A stretch of 6,020 bases of DNA from Prevotellaceae bacterium (GCA_031279735.1 JAITHX010000193.1:1-6020); one strand, 5' to 3'; positions 1-5,646 are shown, numbered from the stretch's first letter. Made by a program: numbers and translations. Notes: generated from the sequence alone by a model not told the origin.

Positions 1-119
1 ATAACCGCACAATCCCTTAATAAGGGAATAAGGGTGAATACATGCTGTCAGGATGCTGCTAAGGGTGCTTTGAAAAGTAAGGGTTTTATGACTTTTCCAC
101 ACAATTCCCAGTAGAACCT
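1..119 (+). repeat. Left copy of a 119-base terminal inverted repeat
   Basis: This stretch is repeated in inverted orientation at 5902-6020. Aligned base by base without gaps, 109 of 119 positions agree. The outer 10 bases (ATAACCGCAC) are identical, as is the inner end around ACAATTCCCAGTAGAACC. Similarity stops at position 120. Inside it is a small palindrome, CCCTTA-A-TAAGGG (14-26), and a weaker pairing GAAAAGT/ACTTTTC (72-78 with 91-97). No open reading frame of note is present. It is either a dispersed intergenic repeat present in two opposed copies or the end of a larger unit. The window stops exactly at the repeat edge, so the true outer limit may lie beyond the sequence shown. Confidence 0.9.
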
Positions 120-167
120 CTATTTTCAACTCACGATTTTAACGCGACGGAAGTATAACCGCTAATT

Positions 168-225
168 GTTAATGCCTGCCGGCTCAGTATCTCCGTTTCC
201 CTCCACCCGTCCGGCAGGCACTAAC
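168..225. repeat. Hairpin next to the heptamer array
   Basis: Perfect 10-base arms, TGCCTGCCGG (173-182) and CCGGCAGGCA (211-220), enclose a 28-base loop. Pairing extends outward by GTTA/TAAC with one mismatch, giving 15-base arms at 168-182 and 211-225, so the right arm runs into the first heptamer of the following array. Read on the minus strand, the sequence beside the array is TGCCTGCCGGACGGGTGGAG (220 to 201). This resembles the GC-rich cores beside the AATTATG arrays at 3581, 3640 and 3941. No T-run follows, so it is not a classical intrinsic terminator. Confidence 0.8.
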
Positions 226-290
226 CACTAACCACTAACCACTAACCACTAACCACTAACCACTAACCACTAACCACTAACCACTAATCC
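221..290. repeat. Heptamer tandem array (CTAACCA)9
   Basis: Nine perfect copies of CTAACCA occupy 221-283 and are followed by a decayed unit (CTAATCC, 284-290). The complement reads TGGTTAG. The array lies between the hairpin at 168-225 and the -7 box of the ettA promoter at 304-311, so the normal position of a -33 box falls at its right edge. Each unit holds TAA on the plus strand and TAG on the minus strand. Because 7 is not a multiple of 3, every reading frame is stopped within three units. Related units occur at 5745-5762 and 5879-5896. Confidence 0.95.
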
Positions 291-303
291 CTAAACTTTT
301 CAT

Positions 304-311
304 TACTTTTG
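304..311 (+). promoter_or_regulatory. Probable Bacteroidota-type -7 box for ettA
   Basis: TACTTTTG fits the TAnnTTTG consensus used by the primary sigma factor of Bacteroidota. It predicts a transcription start near 318 and a leader of about 20 bases. No TTTG box is visible 19-21 bases upstream, where the sequence is heptamer array, so the assignment rests on the -7 box and its position alone. The short A/T-rich stretch before the ATG is typical of the phylum. Confidence 0.55.
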
Positions 312-338
312 CGCCCTGAAATTTAATGTGACAATTTA

Positions 339-2012
339 ATGGCAGAAGAAAAGATTATTTTTTCGATGGTCGGAGTAAATAAGATTTACCCGCCGCAAAA
401 GCAAGTGTTAAAGGATATTTATCTGTCGTTCTTCTACGGAGCGAAGATAGGAATCATAGGACTCAACGGTTCCGGAAAATCCAGCTTGCTTAAGATAATT
501 GCCGGAATCGACAGAAACATACAGGGTGAAGTCGTGTTTTCCGAAGGATACACTGTCGGGTACCTCGAACAGGAACCCGCGCTCGACGACAGCAAGACGG
601 TGAAGGAAATCGTACAGGATGGAGTGCGCGAAGTCGTGGAAATGCTGAAGGAATACGAAGAAGTCAATGCCCGTTTCGCCGAAGAAATGAGCGACGACGA
701 GATGAACGCCCTCATGGAACGTCAGGGCGAACTGACCGAACTGATAGACTCTTCGGGAGGATGGGAAATAGACAGCAAGCTGGAACGGGCGATGGACGCG
801 CTGCGCTGTCCCGACGAAAACCGTATTGTGGGGACGCTCTCCGGCGGCGAACGCCGGCGTGTGGCGCTCTGCCGTCTCCTGCTGCGCGAACCCGACGTCC
901 TCCTGCTCGACGAACCCACCAATCATCTCGATGCCGAATCCATACAATGGCTCGAAATGCATCTCCAACAGTATCGCGGAACGGTGATTGCCGTCACTCA
1001 CGACCGCTATTTCCTCGACAACGTTGCCGGATGGATACTCGAACTCGACCGAGGCGAAGGAATACCGTGGAAGGGCAACTATTCCTCATGGCTCGAACAG
1101 AAAGCCAAACGTCTGGAACAGGAAGAAAAACAGGAAAGCAAACGCCGCAAAACTCTCGAACGCGAACTCGAATGGGTGCGAATGTCGCCCAAAGCGCGAC
1201 ACGCCAAGTCGAAAGCCCGTCTCTACGCCTACGAGAAAATGGCTGGCGAGGACAGCAAACAAAAGGAAGAACGGCTCGAAATATTCATCCCCAACGGTCC
1301 GCGTCTGGGCAATACCGTGATCGAAGCCGCGAACGTGAAAAAATCCTACGACGGCAGAGTGCTGTTTGAAAACCTCAGCTTCAAACTCCCTCCCGCCGGC
1401 ATTGTGGGCGTCATCGGACCCAACGGCGCAGGCAAAACCACTCTATTCAGACTGATAATGGGAATGGAATCGCCCGACGAAGGATCGTTCGTCGTGGGCG
1501 AAACGGTGAAGGCGGTTTACATCGACCAGCAGCATAAATCCATAGCCCCCGACAAAACGGTTTACGAAATCATTTCCGACAACAGCGAATATGTCCGCCT
1601 CGGCAACCGCGAACTCAACGCCCGCGCCTACGTCTCCCGCTTCAATTTCAGCGGTGCCGACCAGGAAAAGAAAGCCGGCGTCCTGTCGGGCGGCGAAAGA
1701 AACAGACTCCACCTCGCGCTCACTCTCAAGGACGAAGGCAACGTCCTGCTGCTCGACGAACCCACCAACGACATCGACGTGAACACTCTGCGCGCACTGG
1801 AAGAAGGATTGGAAAACTTTGCGGGCTGCGCCGTGGTTATCTCGCACGACCGCTGGTTTCTCGACCGCATCGCCACCCACATACTCGCATTTGAGGGCGA
1901 TTCCTACGTCCACTTCTTCGAGGGAGGCTACAGCGAATACGAAGAAAACAAGAAAAGACGACTGGGCGACAGCACGCCCCACCGCATCAAATACAAAAAA
2001 CTGGTCGAATAA
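339..2012 (+). CDS. ettA: Energy-dependent translational throttle protein EttA (ABC-F ATPase)
   Basis: A 557-residue soluble ABC-F protein with two ATPase domains and no membrane segment. EttA binds the ribosomal E site and, depending on the ATP/ADP ratio, gates entry of ribosomes into elongation. First domain: Walker A GLNGSGKS (41-48), signature LSGGE (167-171), Walker B with DEPTNHLD (191-198, catalytic Glu192) and switch His221. Second domain: Walker A GPNGAGKT (360-367), LSGGE (449-453), DEPTNDID (473-480, Glu474) and His503. The acidic insert at about 90-140 corresponds to the EttA arm. The charged linker at about 245-320, with PKARHAKSKAR (284-294), is the tRNA-interaction region and separates EttA from Uup and antibiotic-resistance ABC-F proteins. 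The family length (about 555) and the C-terminal IKYK motif also match. The ATG at 339 gives the expected N-terminus. It leads an apparent operon with the SUI1 gene 20 bases downstream. Confidence 0.95.
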   Translation: MAEEKIIFSMVGVNKIYPPQKQVLKDIYLSFFYGAKIGIIGLNGSGKSSLLKIIAGIDRNIQGEVVFSEGYTVGYLEQEPALDDSKTVKEIVQDGVREVVEMLKEYEEVNARFAEEMSDDEMNALMERQGELTELIDSSGGWEIDSKLERAMDALRCPDENRIVGTLSGGERRRVALCRLLLREPDVLLLDEPTNHLDAESIQWLEMHLQQYRGTVIAVTHDRYFLDNVAGWILELDRGEGIPWKGNYSSWLEQKAKRLEQEEKQESKRRKTLERELEWVRMSPKARHAKSKARLYAYEKMAGEDSKQKEERLEIFIPNGPRLGNTVIEAANVKKSYDGRVLFENLSFKLPPAGIVGVIGPNGAGKTTLFRLIMGMESPDEGSFVVGETVKAVYIDQQHKSIAPDKTVYEIISDNSEYVRLGNRELNARAYVSRFNFSGADQEKKAGVLSGGERNRLHLALTLKDEGNVLLLDEPTNDIDVNTLRALEEGLENFAGCAVVISHDRWFLDRIATHILAFEGDSYVHFFEGGYSEYEENKKRRLGDSTPHRIKYKKLVE

Positions 2013-2032
2013 AAATAAAACGGAAAGGCAAC

Positions 2033-2368
2033 ATGGAACGGCATGACTGGAGAGATCGCTTAAACATAGTCTATTCGACCAATCCTGACTTTGAATACGA
2101 AATGAAACCGGGGGCGGAAACGCCCCCGCCTTCAAAACAGCGTCTGACAGTGCGCATCGACAAGAAACAGCGCGGCGGAAAGAAAGTCACGCTTGTGGAA
2201 GGCTTCGCCGGTTCGGCGGAAGACCTGAAAACTCTCGGCAAACTGCTGAAAACAAAATGCGGCGCGGGCGGCAGCGTCAAAGACGGCGAAATACTTGTGC
2301 AAGGCGATTTCAGAGATAAAATTGCCGAATGTCTCGCAGCCGAAGGCTATAAGGTCGTTGTACGATAG
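2033..2368 (+). CDS. SUI1/eIF1-like translation factor (YciH family)
   Basis: A 111-residue protein with a SUI1 domain over about residues 36-110, the fold of eukaryotic/archaeal eIF1 and bacterial YciH. Visible family features are the basic loop with KKQRGGKKVT (44-53), the conserved stretch LLKTKCGAGGSVKDGEI (71-87), and QGD (90-92) before the final helix and strand. In E. coli, YciH has been reported to affect start-codon and initiator-tRNA discrimination on the 30S subunit. The exact role in Bacteroidota is less clear. Residues 1-35 are a polar, Pro-rich tail (PPPSK at 31-35), probably disordered. The ATG at 2033 follows a purine-rich GGAAAGG and lies 20 bases after ettA. Both products act on the ribosome, so co-expression makes sense. 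The stop codon TAG (2366-2368) lies in a short direct repeat shared with the start of the next gene. Confidence 0.9.
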   Translation: MERHDWRDRLNIVYSTNPDFEYEMKPGAETPPPSKQRLTVRIDKKQRGGKKVTLVEGFAGSAEDLKTLGKLLKTKCGAGGSVKDGEILVQGDFRDKIAECLAAEGYKVVVR

Positions 2369-2384
2369 CCTGCATTGTACGATA
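2358..2384. repeat. Short direct repeat across a gene junction
   Basis: TTGTACGATA occurs at 2358-2367 and again at 2375-2384. The first copy contains the start of the TAG stop of the SUI1 gene. The second copy ends on the A of the aminotransferase ATG and supplies the alternative TTG codon. It could be a small duplication that set the spacing between the two genes, or chance. Confidence 0.6.
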
Positions 2385-3556
2385 TGACTTTAAGACAATT
2401 ATTTTTAAGGCATCAGGGGCAGACGTCGCCCAACCCTGCCGGCATAGAGATAGAAAGAGCCGAAGGCATTTACATGTACGGAACCGACGGCAAACGCTAC
2501 ACCGATCTTATTGCCGGTGTTTCGGTGAGCAGCGTGGGGCACTGTCATCCCGCAGTGGTTAAGGCTGTCGCCGAGCAGGCCGGCAAATACATGCATCTTA
2601 TGGTGTACGGCGAGTTCGTTCAGGCGCCGCAGGCGCTTTTCGCAGGCAGGATAGCCTCCCTGCTGCCCGACAGTCTGTCGAGCGTCTTTTTCGTCAACTC
2701 CGGAAGCGAAGCTAACGAAGGCGCAGTGAAACTTGCGCGGCGCTACACCGGTAGAACGGAGATAATCGCATGTGCCGGAGCGTATCACGGCAGCACTCTC
2801 GGCTCTCTCAGTCTCATGAGCGACGAGTATTTCAAAACCCCCTTCCGCCCCCTGCTGCCCGAAGTGCGCTACATCGGATTCAACGACTTCGACGCCCTGT
2901 CCGCCGTCAGTTCCCGCACTGCCTGCGTCGTTGCCGAAGCCGTGCAGGGCGAAGCGGGCGTCAGGCTTCCCGCCGAAGGCTACTTGCAAGCGTTGAGAGA
3001 TCGATGCCGCGAAACCGGCGCCTTGCTGATATTCGACGAAGTGCAAACCGGATTCGGACGTCTGGGCGCCATGTTCGCGTCGGAACGCTACGGAGTTGTT
3101 CCCGACATCATGACCGTTGCCAAAGGAATGGGCGGAGGAATGCCCGTCGGCGCCTTCATCTCGTCGAAGGAAATAATGGATTCGCTGCAAAGCAACCCCG
3201 CTCTCGGACACATCACCACTTTCGGCGGACATCCGGTTTCCTGCGCGGCGGGTCTGGCGGCGCTCGACGTGCTGCTGTCCGAAAAACTGATCGACGGAGT
3301 GGAACGCAAGGGAGCGATGTTTCGCAATCTGCTGAAGGATGCCGCCGTCGAGGAAATACGCGGCGAAGGACTGCTGATAGCCGTAGAACTCGGAACGCCG
3401 GAACGACTGTCGAAATTCATCGAAAATGCCTATCGAAACGGTATCGTAACCGACTGGTTTCTTTTCAACAATACCTCGTTTCGCATCTCCCCGCCGCTCA
3501 TCGTCTCCGAATCCCAAATCGAAGAAACTTGCGAAACGCTGAAAAAACAATTATGA
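2384..3556 (+). CDS. Class III PLP-dependent aminotransferase (acetylornithine/ornithine aminotransferase-like)
   Basis: A 390-residue cytosolic fold-type I transaminase of the COG4992-like group. Counted from the ATG at 2384, the PLP-site features are NSGSEAN (105-111, phosphate binding), aromatic YHG (134-136, stacking on the ring), E185 with VQGE (187-190), IFDEVQTGFGR (216-226, Asp218 to the pyridine nitrogen), the Schiff-base lysine K247 in MTVAKGMGGG, and the TTFGGHP stretch (278-284). The C-terminal SFRISPPL supplies a conserved arginine near the active site. The substrate is not settled. ArgD-like use of acetylornithine or ornithine with 2-oxoglutarate is plausible, but no arginine-pathway gene is nearby. 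A TTG at 2375 would add three residues, but the ATG gives a typical N-terminus (MTLRQLFLRH). It lies 15 bases after the SUI1 gene. The final codons and the TGA stop (3554-3556) lie inside a heptamer array. Confidence 0.88.
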   Translation: MTLRQLFLRHQGQTSPNPAGIEIERAEGIYMYGTDGKRYTDLIAGVSVSSVGHCHPAVVKAVAEQAGKYMHLMVYGEFVQAPQALFAGRIASLLPDSLSSVFFVNSGSEANEGAVKLARRYTGRTEIIACAGAYHGSTLGSLSLMSDEYFKTPFRPLLPEVRYIGFNDFDALSAVSSRTACVVAEAVQGEAGVRLPAEGYLQALRDRCRETGALLIFDEVQTGFGRLGAMFASERYGVVPDIMTVAKGMGGGMPVGAFISSKEIMDSLQSNPALGHITTFGGHPVSCAAGLAALDVLLSEKLIDGVERKGAMFRNLLKDAAVEEIRGEGLLIAVELGTPERLSKFIENAYRNGIVTDWFLFNNTSFRISPPLIVSESQIEETCETLKKQL

Positions 3557-3601
3557 ATTATGAATTATGAATTATGAATTGCCTGCGGACGCGGGGAGAA
3601 T
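3549..3601 (+). repeat. Intergenic module 1: AATTATG array plus GC core
   Basis: Four units of AATTATG plus AATT form a 32-base array (3549-3580). It is followed directly by a GC-rich core, GCCTGCGGACGCGGGGAG, ending in AAT (3581-3601). The array begins inside the aminotransferase gene and provides its last bases and TGA stop. The whole 53-base module recurs perfectly in inverted orientation at 3921-3973. TTATAAG follows and leads into module 2. Confidence 0.95.
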
Positions 3602-3607
3602 TATAAG

Positions 3608-3660
3608 AATTATGAATTATAAATTATGAATTATGAATTGCCTGACGGACGCAGGGAGAA
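3608..3660 (+). repeat. Intergenic module 2: AATTATR array plus GC core
   Basis: A second 32-base array (3608-3639) has four AATTATG units, one of them AATTATA, plus AATT. The core GCCTGACGGACGCAGGGAG with AA follows (3640-3660). Compared with module 1 the core has one inserted A and a G-to-A change. It starts 59 bases after module 1 in the same orientation. Confidence 0.93.
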
Positions 3661-3676
3661 TTATAAGAATTATAAG

Positions 3677-3744
3677 AATTATGAATTATGAATTATGAAT
3701 TATGAATTGCCTGACGGAAAGTCGGACGGTTCATAATTCTCCCC
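3677..3744 (+). repeat. Intergenic module 3: AATTATG array with a rearranged core
   Basis: Two AATTATAAG stretches (3659-3676) precede a third 32-base array of four AATTATG units plus AATT (3677-3708). The core starts as GCCTGACGGA (3709-3718) but then departs. It ends with TTCATAATTCTCCCC (3730-3744), which is the core's GGGGAGAATTATGAA in inverted orientation. This copy therefore appears to contain an internal inversion or a junction with an oppositely oriented copy. Confidence 0.85.
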
Positions 3745-3758
3745 GGTGCAATTCAGAT

Positions 3759-3904
3759 GTCGCTTTTTGTCTGAATCAGGATTTTCAGGATTTAAGGATT
3801 CACAAGATTCTGCGGCGATAATCTTCATGTTTGTTTGATGTTTGCCGCCGCAGAATCTTGTGAATCCTTAAATTCTGAAAATCCTGATTCAGACAAAAAG
3901 CGAC
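3759..3904. repeat. Large hairpin between convergent genes (59-base arms)
   Basis: The arms 3759-3817 and 3846-3904 are complementary at 58 of 59 positions. The one exception, G3789 opposite T3874, would be a G-U pair in a plus-strand transcript. The loop is 28 bases (3818-3845). Weaker pairing around GGTGCA continues outside the stem. The arm contains CTGAATCAGGATTTTCAGGA, a kind of sequence I recall from dispersed intergenic repeats in several bacterial phyla; this is memory, not a search. It lies between the 3' ends of the aminotransferase and birA, so it could end or stabilise transcripts from both directions. No U-run follows either arm. Confidence 0.93.
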
Positions 3905-3920
3905 AAATTGAAATGCACCC

Positions 3921-3980
3921 ATTCTCCCCGCGTCCGCAGGCAATTCATAATTCATAATTCATAATTCATAATTCATAATT
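3921..3980 (-). repeat. Intergenic module 4, inverted, running into birA
   Basis: Read on the minus strand this is an array of five AATTATG units plus AATT (3980 to 3942, 39 bases) followed by the core GCCTGCGGACGCGGGGAG with AAT (3941 to 3921). The inner 53 bases are the exact reverse complement of module 1. Its outer 15 bases (3966-3980) are coding sequence of birA, giving the residues NYEL and the TGA stop. With module 1 it forms the outer pair of nested inverted repeats around the hairpin at 3759-3904. Confidence 0.95.
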
Positions 3981-4703
3981 GAATTCTATTTCCTTGAACA
4001 GAAAAGATTCCGTCTTTCCGTTCGCTTGGCGCAGAAAGAGTTCGCCCGAATCGGCGACGTTCGTTATTTCCGCTTCGAAGATTTCTCCGTTCGGTCGCTT
4101 ATAGAGGAAAAAGCCGTCGCGTCGAAAGAGTTTCTTCATGTATCTTTCGTTAACCGACCGGAAAGAAGCTGAGCATAACTGACCGTACAAAGGCGAAAAG
4201 CATTCAAGGACGGACAACAGCACTTCGTCCGGTTCTCTGAACACGCCCGTTTCCGCGGCAATGGAAGTCGGAACGGTGTCCATGGGCGGAAAATCGATTT
4301 GTCTTACGTTGAGTCCCAGTCCGATCACCGAATAATTCGGTTCGTCTCCCCGAAAACAATGCTCCGTCAGTATGCCGGCGATTTTGCGCGATCCCGCGTA
4401 AATGTCGTTTGGCCACTTTATGGAGGCATCGATACCGTAGCCGTTCAGGGTTTCAGCAACCGCAAGCGAAAACGCCTTCGAAAGCATAAAGATACTTTTC
4501 GCTTTTATCGGAGGACGCAAAATGAGCGATGCGGTGACATTGTCGCCCGCATTGCTCATCCATTTGCTGTTGCGCTGTCCCCGTCCGGCGGTCTGTTCGC
4601 GACACGATACAACCGTTCCTTCCGGCGCGCCTTCCGCCGCCGCTATCGACGCTTCGGTGTTGGTCGAAGGCAGAGCCTCGCGATGCAGGATACGATACGT
4701 CAA
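3966..4703 (-). CDS. birA: Biotin--[acetyl-CoA-carboxylase] ligase, class I without HTH domain
   Basis: A 245-residue cytosolic enzyme that makes biotinyl-5'-AMP from biotin and ATP and attaches biotin to the lysine of carrier proteins such as the acetyl-CoA carboxylase BCCP. Motifs: STN (13-15), the biotinyl-AMP loop GRGQRN (40-45), KWPND (96-100), RKIAGILTE (106-114, Lys107 matching the E. coli catalytic Lys183), GLGLN (128-132), and a small SH3-like C-terminal domain from about 195. There is no N-terminal DNA-binding domain, so it should not repress biotin genes. The start is TTG at 4703-4701, directly after the ridA stop (TAA then TTG). The next Met is residue 49, inside the loop region, so a non-ATG start is needed. 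The loop has Asn45 where a glycine is usual. The last four residues, NYEL, and the stop come from the heptamer array. Confidence 0.92.
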   Translation of the reverse strand: MTYRILHREALPSTNTEASIAAAEGAPEGTVVSCREQTAGRGQRNSKWMSNAGDNVTASLILRPPIKAKSIFMLSKAFSLAVAETLNGYGIDASIKWPNDIYAGSRKIAGILTEHCFRGDEPNYSVIGLGLNVRQIDFPPMDTVPTSIAAETGVFREPDEVLLSVLECFSPLYGQLCSASFRSVNERYMKKLFRRDGFFLYKRPNGEIFEAEITNVADSGELFLRQANGKTESFLFKEIEFNYEL

Positions 4704-5081
4704 TTATTTCGCTGCAATCGTTTCTATTTCCACCAAAGCGCCCATGGGAAGAGCGGCAACCTGAAAGGCGACTCTCGCAGGCTGATTTTCGGTGTAAACC
4801 CCTGCGTAAACCTCGTTCATTGCGGCAAAGTCGCCGATGTCCTTCAGCAGCACCGTCGATTTCACCACGTCGGCGAGGGAATATCCGGCTGCCTTTAGAA
4901 TGTTTTCCGTGTTTTTCAACACCTGTTCCGTCTGTTCCCTGATGTCGTCGCTCACGAACTTTCCCGTTTCGGGATTCAGCGGAAGCTGTCCCGAAACGTA
5001 GAGAGTGCCGTTGATTTCTACCGCCTGACTGTAGGGTCCCGCCGCTTTGGGCGCCTTATCCGTGTTTATGATCCGTTTCAT
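4704..5081 (-). CDS. ridA: RidA family enamine/imine deaminase
   Basis: A 125-residue YjgF/YER057c/UK114 family protein, normally a cytosolic trimer with active sites at subunit interfaces. It hydrolyses reactive 2-aminoacrylate and related enamine/imine intermediates released by PLP enzymes such as threonine or serine dehydratase. Visible features are GPYSQAV (15-21), the SGQLPLNP stretch (30-37), Arg103 in PAR (101-103), which matches the substrate-binding Arg105 of E. coli RidA, and a C-terminal VEIE with Glu118 matching E. coli Glu120. Ala105 replaces the E. coli Cys107. Length is normal. The ATG at 5081-5079 lies 12 bases after the upstream DUF2795 stop, and the TAA stop touches the birA start, so the gene sits inside a minus-strand operon. 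Confidence 0.93.
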   Translation of the reverse strand: MKRIINTDKAPKAAGPYSQAVEINGTLYVSGQLPLNPETGKFVSDDIREQTEQVLKNTENILKAAGYSLADVVKSTVLLKDIGDFAAMNEVYAGVYTENQPARVAFQVAALPMGALVEIETIAAK

Positions 5082-5093
5082 TGGGGCAAGGGG

Positions 5094-5315
5094 TTAATAT
5101 TCGTCTTCGTTAAAAAAGAAATCCTCCTTGCTCGGATAATCGGGCCAAATGTCCTCTATGCTTTCATAGATTTCGCCGTCGTCCTCCAGTTCCTGAAGAT
5201 TTTCTATGACTTCCATGGGCGCGCCCGAACGGACGGCGAAGTCTATCAGTTCATCCTTGGTTGCGGGCCACGGAGCGTCTTCCAGTTTGGAAGCTAATTC
5301 GAGTGTCCAGTACAT
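5094..5315 (-). CDS. DUF2795 family acidic small protein, copy 2
   Basis: A 73-residue protein rich in Asp and Glu, without signal peptide or membrane segment. The stretch APWPATKDELIDFAVRSGAP (14-33) and the following helix to about residue 57 match my recollection of DUF2795, a small domain of unknown function. The end (FFFNEDEY, 66-73) combines aromatic and acidic residues. It matches the neighbouring copy at 65 of 72 residues. Differences relative to that copy are Pro17/Ser, Thr19/Asn, Ser52/Cys, Glu64/Asp, Phe67/Leu, Phe68/Tyr and Asn69/Tyr, plus an extra C-terminal Tyr. It lies 22 bases downstream of copy 1 and 12 bases upstream of ridA, with no visible promoter of its own. I can assign no biochemical function. 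Confidence 0.85.
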   Translation of the reverse strand: MYWTLELASKLEDAPWPATKDELIDFAVRSGAPMEVIENLQELEDDGEIYESIEDIWPDYPSKEDFFFNEDEY

Positions 5316-5337
5316 AATGATCTATTTATTAATATTT

Positions 5338-5556
5338 TTATTCATCCTCGTAATACAGAAAATCATCCTTGCTCGGATAATCGGGCCAGATGTCCTCTAT
5401 ACATTCATAGATTTCGCCGTCGTCCTCCAGTTCCTGAAGGTTTTCTATCACTTCCATAGGTGCCCCCGAACGGACGGCGAAGTCTATCAGTTCGTCCTTG
5501 TTGGCTGACCAGGGAGCGTCTTCCAATTTGGAAGCTAATTCAAGTGTCCAGTACAT
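5338..5556 (-). CDS. DUF2795 family acidic small protein, copy 1
   Basis: A 72-residue paralogue of the adjacent gene and the first gene of the minus-strand operon. The N-terminal 16 residues (MYWTLELASKLEDAPW) are identical to copy 2. The core keeps the K-D-E-L-I-D-F helix, and the C-terminus ends DDFLYYEDE. Start codons of the copies are 241 bases apart, and the A/T-rich leader (AATAAATA... before ATTATG) is duplicated too, so the tandem duplication included the ribosome-binding region. The ATG at 5556-5554 lies about 50 bases downstream of the promoter at 5610-5640. Function is unknown. Its small size, acidity and soluble character would suit a protein-binding or regulatory role, but that is inference. 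Confidence 0.85.
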   Translation of the reverse strand: MYWTLELASKLEDAPWSANKDELIDFAVRSGAPMEVIENLQELEDDGEIYECIEDIWPDYPSKDDFLYYEDE

Positions 5557-5609
5557 AATAATTTATTTATTAATAATTTATATTCCTTTTTCTTTGACTT
5601 TACGGAGTG

Positions 5610-5640
5610 CGAAAATATAAAAAAACAGTAAGCCGACAAA
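5610..5640 (-). promoter_or_regulatory. Bacteroidota-type promoter for the DUF2795-ridA-birA operon
   Basis: On the minus strand a TTTG box (5640-5637) is followed after 19 bases by TATTTTCG (5617-5610), close to the TAnnTTTG -7 consensus with one mismatch. The predicted transcription start is near 5603, giving a leader of about 47 bases before the ATG at 5556. The leader is A/T-rich near the start codon. No other promoter of this quality is seen between the four minus-strand genes. Confidence 0.7.
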
Positions 5641-5646
5641 TAAAAA

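Noticed and set aside
168..225. Hairpin as an intrinsic terminator or riboswitch for ettA
   Set aside because: There is no T-run after the stem, it lies upstream of the predicted promoter rather than in the leader, and its arm matches the repeat cores elsewhere in the window.
221..290. Heptamer array as a CRISPR array or a telomere-like end
   Set aside because: Units are 7 bases with no spacers, so it is not CRISPR. CTAACCA only superficially resembles telomere repeats, lies internal to the repeat ends, and the region carries bacterial housekeeping genes.
1443..2135. Open frame of 230 residues on the minus strand opposite the 3' part of ettA
   Set aside because: It overlaps a conserved ABC-F domain in antisense and has no known motif or promoter.
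2375..2383. TTG at 2375 as the aminotransferase start
   Set aside because: The ATG at 2384 gives a family-like N-terminus, and the TTG belongs to a short direct repeat at the gene junction.
2405..3550. Long open frame of 381 residues on the minus strand opposite the aminotransferase
   Set aside because: It is fully antisense to a gene with clear catalytic motifs, has low-complexity composition and no recognisable domain. Such shadows are common opposite GC-rich coding sequence.
4299..4898. Open frame of 199 residues on the plus strand across birA and ridA
   Set aside because: It is Arg-rich and motif-free, and overlaps two well-recognised minus-strand genes.
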